Positions 10,401 to 19,141 of a stretch of 52,932 bases of DNA are shown here, one piece after another (position 1 is the first letter of the stretch; every line of letters begins with the position of its first letter). A model generated the notes under the pieces. It was not told the DNA's origin. It saw nothing but the letters and a program-made list of their open reading frames with translations, and made no database searches. Source of the DNA: Blattamonas nauphoetae (Eukaryota; Preaxostyla; Oxymonadida); NCBI GenBank assembly GCA_033064195.1, contig JARBJD010000430.1, positions 1-52,932 on the forward strand. The letters are read 5' to 3'. The translations under genes and the position numbers were made by a program.

Positions 10401-13400
10401 CCCTCAACAACAAGAAGAACAAGAACAACAAGCTCAACAAACTCCCCACTCGCCCTCAACAACAAGAAGAACCAGAACAACAAGCTCAACAAACTCCCCC
10501 ACTCGCCCTCAACAACAAGACCAACAAGAACAACAAGCTCAACAAACTCCCCACTCGCCCTCAACAACAAGAAGAACCAGAACAACAAGCTCAACAAACT
10601 CCCCACTCGCCCTCAACAACAAGAAGAACAAGAACAACAAGCTCAACAAACTCCCCACTCGCCCTCAACAACAAGAAGAACCAGAACAACAAGCTCAACA
10701 AACTCCCCACTCGCCCTCAACAAAAGAAGAACCAGAACAACAAGCTCAACAAACTCCCCACTCGCCCTCAACAACAAGAAGAACCAGAACAACAAGCTCA
10801 ACAAACTCCCCACTCGACCTCAACAAGAAGAACAACAAGCTCAACAAACTCCCCACTCGCCCTCAACAACAAGAAGAACCAGAACAACAAGCTCAACAAA
10901 CTCCCCACTCGCCCTCAACAACAAGAAGAACAAGAACAACAAGCTCAACAAACTCCCCACTCGCCCTCAACAACAAGAAGAACAAGAACAACAAGCTCAA
11001 CAAACTCCCCACTCGCCCTCAACAACAAGAAGAACAAGAACAACAAGCTCAACAAACTCCCCACTCGCCCTCAACAACAAGAAGAACAAGAACAACAAGC
11101 TCAACAAACTCCCCACTCGCCCTCAACTACAAGAAGAACAAGAACAACAAGCTCAACAAACTCCCCCACTCGCCCTCAACAACAAGAAGAACAAGAACAA
11201 CAAGCTCAACAAACTCCCCACTCGCCCTCAACTACAAGAAGAACCAGAACAACAAGCTCAACAAACTCCCCACTCGACCTCAACAACAAGAAGAACCAGA
11301 ACAACAAGCTCAACAAACTCCCCACTCGCCCTCAACAACAAGAAGAACCAGAACAACAAGCTCAACAAACTCCCCACTCGCCCTCAACAACAAGAAGAAC
11401 CAGAACAACAAGCTCAACAAACTCCCCCACTCGCCCTCAACAACAAGAAGAACCAGAACAACAAGCTCAACAAACTCCCCCACTCGCCCTCAACAACAAG
11501 AAGAACCAGAACAACAAGCTCAACAAACTCCCCCACTCGCCCTCAACAACAAGACCAACAAGAACAACAAGCTCAACAAACTCCTCCACTCGCCCTCAAC
11601 AACAAGAAGAACAAGAACAACAAGCTCAACAAACTCCCCCACTCGACCTCAACAAGAAGAACAACAAGCTCAACAAACTCCCCACTCGCCCTCAACAACA
11701 AGAAGAACCAGAACAACAAGCTCAACAAACTCCCCACTCGACCTCAACAAGAAGAACAACAAGCTCAACAAACTCCCCACTCGCCCTCAACAACAAGAAG
11801 AACCAGAACAACAAGCTCAACAAACTCCCCACTCGCCCTCAACAACAAGAAGAACCAGAACAACAAGCTCAACAAACTCCCCACTCGCCCTCAACAACAA
11901 GAAGAACCAGAACAACAAGCTCAACAAACTCCCCACTCGCCCTCAACAAAAGACCAACAAGAACAACAAGCTCAACAAACTCCTCCACTCGCCCTCAACA
12001 ACAAGAAGAACAAGAACAACAAGCTCAACAAACTCCCCACTCGCCCTCAACAACAAGAAGAACCAGAACAACAAGCTCAACAAACTCCCCCACTCGCCCT
12101 CAACAACAAGAAGAACAAGAACAACAAGCTCAACAAACTCCCCACTCGACCTCAACAAGAAGAACAACAAGCTCAACAAACTCCCCACTCGCCCTCAACA
12201 ACAAGAAGAACCAGAACAACAAGCTCAACAAACTCCCCCACTCGCCCTCAACAACAAGAAGAACAAGAACAACAAGCTCAACAAACTCCCCCACTCGTCC
12301 TCAACAACAAGACCAACAAGAACAACAAGCTCAACAAACTCCCCCACTCGCCCTCAACAACAAGAAGAACCAGAACAACAAGCTCAACAAACTCCCCACT
12401 CGCCCTCAACAACAAGAAGAACCAGAACAACAAGCTCAACAAACTCCCCCCACTCGACCTCAACAAGAAGAACAACAAGCTCAACAAACTCCCCCACTCG
12501 CCCTCAACAACAAGAAGAACCAGAACAACAAGCTCAACAAACTCCCCCACTCGCCCTCAACAACAAGAAGAACAAGAACAACAAGCTCAACAAACTCCCC
12601 CACTCGCCCTCAACAACAAGAAGAACCAGAACAACAAGCTCAACAAACTCCCCCACTCGCCCTCAACAACAAGACCAACAAGAACAACAAGCTCAACAAA
12701 CTCCCCCACTCGCCCTCAACAACAAGAAGAACCAGAACAACAAGCTCAACAAACTCCCCCACTCGCCCTCAACAACAAGAAGAACAAGAACAACAAGCAC
12801 AACAAACTCCCCCACTCGACCTCAACAAGAAGAACAACAAGCTCAACAAACTCCCCCACTCGCCCTCAACAACAAGAAGAACCAGAACAACAAGCTCAAC
12901 AAACTCCCCCACTCGCCCTCAACAACAAGAAGAACCAGAACAACAAGCTCAACAAACTCCCCACTCGACCTCAACAAGAAGAACAACAAGCTCAACAAAC
13001 TCCCCCACTCGCCCTCAACAACAAGAAGAACCAGAACAACAAGCTCAACAAACTCCCCCACTCGCCCTCAACAACAAGAAGAACAAGAACAACAAGCTCA
13101 ACAAACTCCCCACTCGCCCTCAACAACAAGAAGAACAAGAACAACAAGCTCAACAAACTCCCCCACTCGCCCTCAACTACAAGAAGAACAAGAACAACAA
13201 GCTCAACAAACTCCCCCACTCGCCCTCAACAACAAGAAGAACAAGAACAACAAGCTCAACAAACTCCCCCACTCGCCCTCAACTACAAGAAGAACCAGAA
13301 CAACAAGCTCAACAAACTCCCCCACTCGACCTCAACAACAAGAAGAACCAGAACAACAAGCTCAACAAACTCCCCCACTCGCCCTCAACAACAAGAAGAA

Positions 13401-13845
13401 CCAGAACAACAAGCTCAACAAACTCCCCCACTCGCCCTCAACAACAAGAAGAACCAGAACAACAAGCTCAACAAACTCCCCCACTCGCCTTCAACAACAA
13501 GAAGAACCAGAACAACAAGCTCAACAAACTCCCCCACTCGCCCTCAACAACAAGAAGAACCAGAACAACAAGCTCAACAAACTCCCCCACTCGCCCTCAA
13601 CAACAAGAAGAACCAGAACAACAAGCTCAACAAACTCCCCCACTCGCCCTCCACAACAAGAAGAACCAGAACAACAAGCTCAACAAACTCCCCCACTCGC
13701 CCTCAACAACAAGAAGAACCAGAACAACAAGCTCAACAAACTCCCCCACTCGCCCTCCACAACAAGCAGAACAATACGAACGAACTCCCCCACTCGCAAT
13801 GAAGAAAAAAGAATACGCTTACCTCCCTCTTGCAATGATAAATAA
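7456..13845 (+). CDS. Open frame of 2129 codons across the minisatellite, probably not a gene
   Basis: The frame stays open through the whole array because the unit has no stop in any of the three forward phases. Since 52 and 53 are not multiples of three, the reading rotates through three peptides: NNKKNKNNKLNKLPTRPQ, QQEEPEQQAQQTPHSPST and TRRTRTTSSTNSPLALN. The product would be extremely rich in N, Q, T, S, P and K with no fold. I see no start-site features, and it sits in a decayed transposon, so I think it is a by-product of the repeat. An expressed low-complexity protein cannot be excluded from sequence alone. Confidence 0.2.
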   Translation: MNNNKNNNKLNKLPTRPQQQEEPEQQAQQTPPTRPSTTRRTRTTSSTNSSTRPQQQEEQEQQAQQTPHSPSTTRRTRTTSSTNSPLALNNKKNKNNKLNKLPTRPQQQEEPEQQAQQTPHSPSTTRRTRTTSSTNSPLALNNKKNKNNKLNKLPTRPQQQEEPEQQAQQTPHSPSTTRRTRTTSSTNSPLDLNKKNNKLNKLPTRPQQQEEPEQQAQQTPHSPSTTRPTRTTSSTNSPLALNNKKKNKNNKLNKLPTRPQQQATTNKLNNKKNKNNLNKQEEQQAQQTPHSPSTTRRTRTTSSTNSPLALNNKKNKNNKLNKLPTRPQQEEQQAQQTPHSPSTTRRTRTTSSTNSPLALNNKTNKNNKLNKLLHSPSTTRRTRTTSSTNSPLALNNKKNKNNKLNKLPHSTSTRRTTSTTNSPQQQEEPEQQAQQTPHSPSTTRPTRTTSSTNSPLALNNKKNQNNKLNKLPTRPQQKDQEQQAQQTPPLALNNKKNKNNKLNKLPHSTSTRRTTSSTNSPTRPQQQDQQEQQAQQTPPLALNNKKNKNNKLKKLPHSTSTRRTTSTTNSPLALNNKKNQNNKLNKLPHSPSTTRPTRTTSSTNSPTRPQQQEEPEQQAQQTPPLALNKKTNKNNKLNKLLHSPSTTRRTRTTSSTNSPTRPQQEEQQAQQTPHSPSTTRRTRTTSSTNSPLALNNKKNQNNKLNKLPTRPQQQDQQEQQAQQTPPLALNNKTNKNNKLNKLLHSPSTTRRTRTTSSTNSPTRPQQEEQQAQQTPPLALNNKTNKNNKLNKLLHSPSTTRRTRTTSSTNSPTRPQQQEQQEQQAQQTPHSTSTRKNNKLNKLPTRPQQQEQPEQQAQQTPHSPSTTRPTRTTSSTNSPTRPQQQDQQEQQAQQTPPLALNNKKNKNNKLNKLPHSPSTTRRTRTTSSTNSPLALNNKKNKNNKLNKLPHSTSTRRTTSSTNSPLALNNKKNQNNKLNKLPTRPQQQEEQEQQAQQTPHSPSTTRRTRTTSSTNSPTRPQQQDQQEQQAQQTPHSPSTTRRTRTTSSTNSPLALNNKKNKNNKLNKLPTRPQQQEEPEQQAQQTPHSPSTKEEPEQQAQQTPHSPSTTRRTRTTSSTNSPLDLNKKNNKLNKLPTRPQQQEEPEQQAQQTPHSPSTTRRTRTTSSTNSPLALNNKKNKNNKLNKLPTRPQQQEEQEQQAQQTPHSPSTTRRTRTTSSTNSPLALNYKKNKNNKLNKLPHSPSTTRRTRTTSSTNSPLALNYKKNQNNKLNKLPTRPQQQEEPEQQAQQTPHSPSTTRRTRTTSSTNSPLALNNKKNQNNKLNKLPHSPSTTRRTRTTSSTNSPTRPQQQEEPEQQAQQTPPLALNNKTNKNNKLNKLLHSPSTTRRTRTTSSTNSPTRPQQEEQQAQQTPHSPSTTRRTRTTSSTNSPLDLNKKNNKLNKLPTRPQQQEEPEQQAQQTPHSPSTTRRTRTTSSTNSPLALNNKKNQNNKLNKLPTRPQQKTNKNNKLNKLLHSPSTTRRTRTTSSTNSPLALNNKKNQNNKLNKLPHSPSTTRRTRTTSSTNSPLDLNKKNNKLNKLPTRPQQQEEPEQQAQQTPPLALNNKKNKNNKLNKLPHSSSTTRPTRTTSSTNSPTRPQQQEEPEQQAQQTPHSPSTTRRTRTTSSTNSPHSTSTRRTTSSTNSPTRPQQQEEPEQQAQQTPPLALNNKKNKNNKLNKLPHSPSTTRRTRTTSSTNSPTRPQQQDQQEQQAQQTPPLALNNKKNQNNKLNKLPHSPSTTRRTRTTSTTNSPTRPQQEEQQAQQTPPLALNNKKNQNNKLNKLPHSPSTTRRTRTTSSTNSPLDLNKKNNKLNKLPHSPSTTRRTRTTSSTNSPTRPQQQEEQEQQAQQTPHSPSTTRRTRTTSSTNSPTRPQLQEEQEQQAQQTPPLALNNKKNKNNKLNKLPHSPSTTRRTRTTSSTNSPTRPQQQEEPEQQAQQTPPLALNNKKNQNNKLNKLPHSPSTTRRTRTTSSTNSPTRLQQQEEPEQQAQQTPPLALNNKKNQNNKLNKLPHSPSTTRRTRTTSSTNSPTRPPQQEEPEQQAQQTPPLALNNKKNQNNKLNKLPHSPSTTSRTIRTNSPTRNEEKRIRLPPSCNDK
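7457..13790 (+). repeat. 6.3-kb minisatellite of 52-53-bp units
   Basis: A tandem array of about 120 units. The common unit reads CAACAACAAGAAGAACCAGA, ACAACAAGCTCAACAAACTC, CCCACTCGCCCT (52 bp), with a 53-bp form that has one more C in the C-run and a shorter form that lacks about 10 bp (starting GACCTCAACAAGAAG). Single-base variants (ACC or AAG at the centre, CTAC for CAAC) are scattered and often shared by neighbouring units, as expected from unequal exchange or conversion. The plus strand is almost free of G-runs and T-runs, the minus strand is G/T-rich. The array lies inside element A just after the transposase. Confidence 0.97.
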
Positions 13846-14337
13846 TCTGCACAAGCTTCCCTATCTTTTCATTCCATATCTCACAGAGTTGTGTCAGTGC
13901 GACTGTTCCAATTGCATGTGTCACAACACTGGGTTGTGAAATCCTTCGAATAAGATCACTTTCATGAAGAGAGTAGGCATGGGCAGCGGTCGGTCCGACT
14001 GCTCGTCGACCGACCGACTGCTTTTCCTGACGATCGTACCCATTTCTCACAATTTGTGTCTCTGATTCCTTGAGATTGATTTGTAAAACTAGATTAAAGA
14101 ACAGTGAATATGTGCTTGTGTGTGGGAAGAAAAATCAACGGCAAATAGTTGAGTTTGTCCATGAAAACAGAGAAAAGGTGCTGGACAGTGAATCAAAAAG
14201 AAACAACAGCCTACGTCGTTTTGAGAGATTGTGAGGTGGATGAGTGCAGTCTGTTATGTCGGTGTTTGCGTATCGAGCCGTTTGAAGCAGTGGAAGAAGC
14301 GTTGTGCCAACGCTTCGGACTCCGTCAGCTGCCCATG

Positions 14338-14930
14338 TCACATGTTGCTGAACGCACACAGCACCAGCTCCTCTGTCGCCAGCTTGTTGGTGTAGTCTTC
14401 GATCAGTTCCATTTCCTCATCTTTCAGAGCAGCGAAGTGGGTGATATCCAGATGGGCCTGCACGACTGTCGTTTTGGCTGAGGTCTGCCATACGTGCTGT
14501 CGATGCACTGTGTGGGCAGCGCAGTGGATGAGATGGGTGGCAGTGTGATGGCAGGCAAGCTGGTAGCGTCGTTCTTTGTCGATCTGTCCAAACGCGAGAA
14601 CTCTGAATTGTGGACGTGTTGCTCGGTTAGGGCAGGGACGATCCGGTGTGTGACACAATGTCCAGCCTTCCCAAGGTCGACCACATCAAACACAGCTGCG
14701 GTGCGATCGGCGAGGATTTCAGCGAACGAGCCTTCGGATCGACTTCTTTCAGGCTTGGGGAAGAATAGGGTGAGCTTTCCGTTGTTGTGGTCTTGGCCAC
14801 CTGATGTTTGGTAGAAGACGGTCTGGGTGAGCACAACAAGATCGTGGACATTGTTTTTTCCGGGTGTTTTCAGCACAATCTGAACGTTTGCCTCGAATTC
14901 AAGTGCATTCAAGCGCATGTCAACTTCCAC
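14338..14930 (-). pseudogene. Alanyl-tRNA synthetase/AlaX editing-domain fragment
   Basis: The family removes serine or glycine wrongly attached to tRNA-Ala. Two minus-strand frames show it. The upstream part has LVVLTQTVFYQTSGGQ at about 14800-14847, matching the conserved Q/R-T-x-F-Y-x-x-S-G-G-Q block at the start of the editing domain. The downstream part has RRYQLACHHTATHLIHCA at about 14521-14574, with the H-T-A-T-H zinc and catalytic motif, then HLDITHFAALKDEEMELIE, also typical. The frame changes between these parts at about 14.6 kb, so it is a pseudogene. Nothing clear of the synthetase catalytic core is preserved upstream, though a minus-strand stretch near 15440-15480 reads NEDVFPETL and may be a remnant. 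It lies within element C, so I infer capture of a host gene fragment; a host AlaX-type protein is the other possible source. Confidence 0.8.
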
Positions 14931-16690
14931 TTCAGGATGTTATTCAATGTGTTGTGAAGAGGTCAGATCAATTGTTTGAGTAATGTTCTTGCGTTTGACA
15001 GTGTATTAGTGCAGTCCTTCGAGGAATGGCGTCGTTGTATTTTCTTTCATCTCTGTCAGCTCAGCATGTGAATTTCCGGAGTTGAGGTGTTTTGTGACAA
15101 CTTCAATTTGAAAAGGGATTCCACTGTGTGTTGTGTTCAGTGCGATCCAATCATGAACCGTCAGATCATGTTTGATTTATTCGTCTCCCTTCGACTTCTT
15201 CTGAGCTTCCTTCTGACGGGCTTTTTGGAGGTCCTTGGAAATGATTTCTTCTGCCTGATCGGTTGTAGTCTATCCCTGGTATTGTCGTTCAATTACAGTT
15301 GGTAATGAGCGATTGGTTGTGAAGTGTCCATCTAACTTCGTCAATGTTGAGTAAACAGGCGAAGTATCCAAATATGTTGTTAATAGCACAGTGTTGTTCT
15401 GTTTGTTGGAGACCAATTCGATATTGGAGACATTTCAGAGTTTCAGGGAAAACATCTTCATTAGAGGCTGGAGAACTGTTCTGCTGCCACTTGTTTCCTC
15501 CACCCTATCATGCATCTTCAATGAATGGAAGTTCAATCTGTTTCTCCAATCTTTCACGTGTGTGTCAGCCAGTTCAGATTGTTGTCAATGAGCTGTTCCT
15601 TTTGACACGTTGTGAAGCTTGTTTGAAAGAATGACTGAAAACCGATCAGAACAAATCCACTATTATGTTGTTCTTAAAGTCCAATCGAATCATGACCGAG
15701 GAATCTGAAGCAAAATTGAGGACAGATGAGAGGAATGGCTTGTGGTTCGAGTTCGCCAGTGACCCAGATTGGTTGTGAGCAGAAAATTAGGGCAAAAACA
15801 TAGTCCACATTATGATACAGCCTTGCAACTGAGGATGTCGATTAATAGCAGGTCGAGGATGGACTGTTTGTGTGAACGATCTAATGAGCAATATCAAGAG
15901 GAAAATGAAGGAGAAAGAAGATGAAATGGATATAGATACTGATTAATGTAGTTTGAAGCCTCCTGGTATGTCAATTTGTGTTCATCCGGCTTGAGTTCTT
16001 GGCCAGGTTCTCGGATGAACGTGTATGACACTTTACAGCTGCTCTCTCCACAAATCTGTCCAGAATAGACGAAAAACAGTGCAATACATGGATTAAAGCG
16101 AGGTGAAATGTCACACTGTTCGATCTGTGTCTTTGGTCCGGGATTTGTGCCCACATATGCAATGCTTGCGTACCCAGCCTGCTGCTATCAAAGTACCCAT
16201 TGGAAAGGAGAAATCAGGGTTTTCAGCAAATATCGGCCGGATAATTGTTTTCATTCCTCCTCTTCGTCAATTTAACAATTTGTCGCTCGTCTTCGAATAC
16301 GATCGTGTCGGCTCGTTTCGACACCTTCATTTTCCTTCAAGATGAGAAGGATCGGATTCTTTGAGATTATATCCAAAATGGTGTCATGATCCGATTCGGT
16401 AGTGGGACGACAGACTATCTTGAGCGAGATCACGAGAGAAAGTGATTGGGATGTCTTGAGAAGAAATAGAATACCATTTTCTCTTCATCTGGAGTCGTAG
16501 TAATGTTGTCAAAACAAAGAGGGAGAGTCGGTGTCGGTCGGACAGGCCGATTTTTTGTCCGATGTTGGGGAAGGACAGACCGACTCAGGGACTCTTGATC
16601 CACAAACAATTCCACTTTAATTTCGAGAAATATGAGATGAACTAATTATAGAGATGTTGTGAATCAAAAATGAGAAAAAGTGAACAATAA
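14931..16690. other. Unidentified cargo of element C
   Basis: No gene is recognised. Minus-strand fragments are weakly coding-like, for example one at 15894-16154 (86 codons) and a charged one near 15200-15280 reading DLQKARQKEAQKKSKG. They could be decayed parts of the same captured gene as the editing-domain fragment, or a second one. Confidence 0.3.
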
Positions 16691-16764
16691 AGTGTCCCAG
16701 GCAGGATTCGATCCTGGGTCCGGGGAGCAAAAAGCTTCCGCTCTACCGCTCGACTAAAGGGCAC
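16691..16764 (-). tRNA. tRNA-like sequence, probably a pseudogene (anticodon UUU?)
   Basis: Read on the minus strand, this 74-base stretch has an A-box-like TAGTCGAGCGG and a B-box-like GGATCGAATCC at tRNA spacing. An anticodon-arm hairpin with loop CTTTTTG would give UUU (lysine). The acceptor pairs GTGCCCT with GGGACAC with one mismatch, but the D stem pairs poorly and the anticodon stem needs a bulge. I therefore think it is a decayed or tRNA-derived sequence carried by element C, not a working tRNA. Confidence 0.35.
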
Positions 16765-16865
16765 TTCAAAAAAGTCGCCGACTGTTTTATTTTTAGGGAC
16801 TGGACTCGATGCTTTCAGACCGACCACTGCCCATGCCTAGAAGAGAGTAAATGTAGAATCATCGT

Positions 16866-18792
16866 CAGACCTTTGACACTGATCTCATCGATCTCAGCTT
16901 TTTTGATCTCAGAAAATTTCTACTGTTCAAATTATTAAATAATTCAGAATTCCGAAGTGAAATACCCAATATCCGTGTAAATTTTTGTTTTCAATCAGTT
17001 TCATGCTTAGCTTGTGTTCCGTCATCCCACAATAAAACTTCATTCAGATCCTCGTGAAGATCAGGTCAAATCACGCTTGTTTGTCTCCGATTAAATCAAT
17101 TTCGTCACGAAGAATCTCATTGGCCTATTCTTTACGGTATCCGCACTGTTCTTGCCATAGATTCTGTACGGTGACATTCGCCCTGAAATTCTATGTTCAT
17201 TTTCGAGATTTCTTCCTTTGATCACACTCTTCAGTCTTATTTTAACTTGTTTTATCTGTCCTTTCTTTCCTTTTTTCATTGTTTCCTTCTCTTCTCCATC
17301 ATCCATCTGATCCATGCTCCAGACTCATCCTCTGGCCAACCTCGATGCCACTCTCTGATTCTTTCGTGCTGCGGCTCACTTTTCTGATCTACCTTCCGAA
17401 TCTCGTGCCATCTCTCCTCCACAATTCGGCTATATTGCTCCATCTGATCTGATTGCTACGAGTCATGATCTACAGAATTAATGATGAAATTCAATCCCGA
17501 AATCTCAACTCACATCTCAGAAATGTGTTGCAGGCTTGGAGAGTCTCCTCGCCCACAAGTATCGAATTGCCGGAAACACTCCAAATTTGTGACATGATTC
17601 TCTCCTGGTCCATTCATGCCGATCATGAGGAATGTCACGCATGTTTTCATCCACTGATCTCCACAACACTAGCACTTGTCGGAAGCAACTCCGGACTTCA
17701 CCACAGCCCGTGTCTCCAGCCGACAAGCTCAACGTCTGAGTACACTTCCAATATCAACAAATTTCAACGATCAATGAAGTTATGTGCGTGCTGAAAGTGA
17801 GGAACAGTTCAGTGTCACCTGAATCGTGGATTCTGCATGGGAAAGAAGCGAACACGGTATTGTGTTCGGTGTCGTCTTCGCGGCTGATGATTCGAGATTC
17901 AGAAATCATTTCGAACACCCATCAATCGCATTTTGTGGTTTCGATGAGCAATCTTAAACAATCAACAAGCATGCAGATCATCTCGTGTTCACACCACTCG
18001 AAATCGTCCGGTCCGCTTCCACTTGTGGATAACGCCAGAAGTCCAGAATTTCACGACATTAGCCAGTTAACAGAAGAAAGAAATGTTGAACAGAACAGAT
18101 GAGTGGATGCGTATCGATTCGGATTCAGACTGAATTAATGGTGTTGGCTCGTCGCTGAATCTCAGTGATGTTCACCTTCCGATCGGTTCTGGACCACTTT
18201 TCTCGTTTGGGATGCAGATTGATGAATCATCTGACCGAACCCTCACCAACGCCAGGATCACCACGATTCCGGCATCTTCATCCATTTCTCGAGAACCGGA
18301 ACAGGTTTGGGATCGTGATGAAGCAACGATCTTGGACACAAATCTTGAAGGAAATGGGGCCTGTCTGAACACGCCAGTTTCGCATACACACCAGAGTTTC
18401 ACCCAAAACCATTGTTGACGCTGCAAGGGAGTCGGATGATGACAGGCGCGCACACACTGACATTTGTTGAACAAAGCGACTCCACACCGATGAGTATTTC
18501 TGTGTCGATCAACGCAGTGACGTCAGGAAGAGGAGATGACAATGTCTATCTGGATTGTTCGACCTCCAGACTGATCTTCCACTTCAAACTTATCTCTTCG
18601 TGGAGTTTCTTTTATCTTTCTTCCATTTATATGCATACTCATCTTTCAGACATTCACATTTCGATTGAAAACAGGAAATTTGAGGAAAATATAGATGCGC
18701 TTAATTAGGTAACTGATCTCAGTCCCAAAAACCGGAACTGAGATCGATCGATCTCAGTTTATGCTTGATTGATCTCCTGTATCAAAGGTCTG
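16866..18792. mobile_element. Element E: non-autonomous hAT-like element nested in A
   Basis: The ends are CAGACCTTTGACAC at 16866 and, in reverse complement, CAGACCTTTGATAC from 18792. A perfect 8-bp target duplication, ATCATCGT, flanks it at 16858-16865 and 18793-18800. Just inside both ends are several GATCTCAG boxes in both orientations (16879-16914 and 18716-18760). It has no transposase. Its left duplication starts only 10 bp after the right duplication of element C. Its interior carries plus-strand fragments of a beta-helix surface protein gene. Confidence 0.92.
17453..18570 (+). pseudogene. Beta-helix surface protein fragment in element E
   Basis: Plus-strand frames at 17453-17794, 17782-18102 and 18212-18700 carry S- and C-rich text such as SSRLMIRDSEIISNTHQSHF and SMQIISCSHHS, which fits the short strand-turn repeats of Pmp-like parallel beta-helix proteins. 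These are large surface proteins in several metamonads. The frames change often and no start or membrane anchor is seen, so it is a decayed fragment. The assignment rests on composition and repeat rhythm, not on a diagnostic motif. Confidence 0.45.
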
Positions 18793-19141
18793 ATCATCGT
18801 ATTCGACCGATTTAGTCTTCGAAACAACAAAGAGTGAAGCTCCCAGAACAGTTGTTGGGGTGGTTGGATCCTGTGCAAACTGTAAAGATGACATGGAACA
18901 TGATTGAAGCGACAATTTGGGAGCTGACATGGAGAACACTGGTGTCTAATGATTTGTAGTGAGAGCTCCAATAATGTTCACACTTTGAATGATCGTGAAG
19001 AGACAGTTGTGCGTTTTGTGTGATTTGTCTCTAAAACTCTGAGAAGCTACAAACCGATACATCACACGAATCCTTCGAGATGAACACTTCTTCCCCAAAT
19101 ATCGAGAAAAGCAGGAAGAGCGGGACCGGAACATGATGTTC

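Larger units (their letters stand above)
13974..16839. mobile_element. Element C: non-autonomous hAT nested in A
   Basis: The ends read TAGGCATGGGCAGCGGTCGG at 13974 and, in reverse complement, TAGGCATGGGCAGTGGTCGG from 16839. A perfect 8-bp target duplication, GAAGAGAG, flanks it (13966-13973 and 16840-16847). The subterminal DNA repeats GGTCGGTC/GACCGAC motifs at both ends (13988-14027 and 16527-16590), probably transposase binding sites. It has no transposase. It carries a fragment like the editing domain of alanyl-tRNA synthetase and a tRNA-like sequence, both on the minus strand, so it looks like a Pack-type element that captured host genes. Its 2.9 kb lies inside element A and is therefore younger than A. 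Confidence 0.93.

Noticed and set aside
7484-13219. Many minus-strand frames of 70-90 codons in the minisatellite (VELVVLVLLVVEGEWGSLLS type)
   Set aside because: They are the antisense of the same repeat unit and look membrane-like only because of the GTT/CTT-rich complement.
7457-13790. CRISPR array or telomeric/subtelomeric repeat
   Set aside because: There are no unique spacers between repeats, the unit is a continuous tandem, and it lies inside a transposon.
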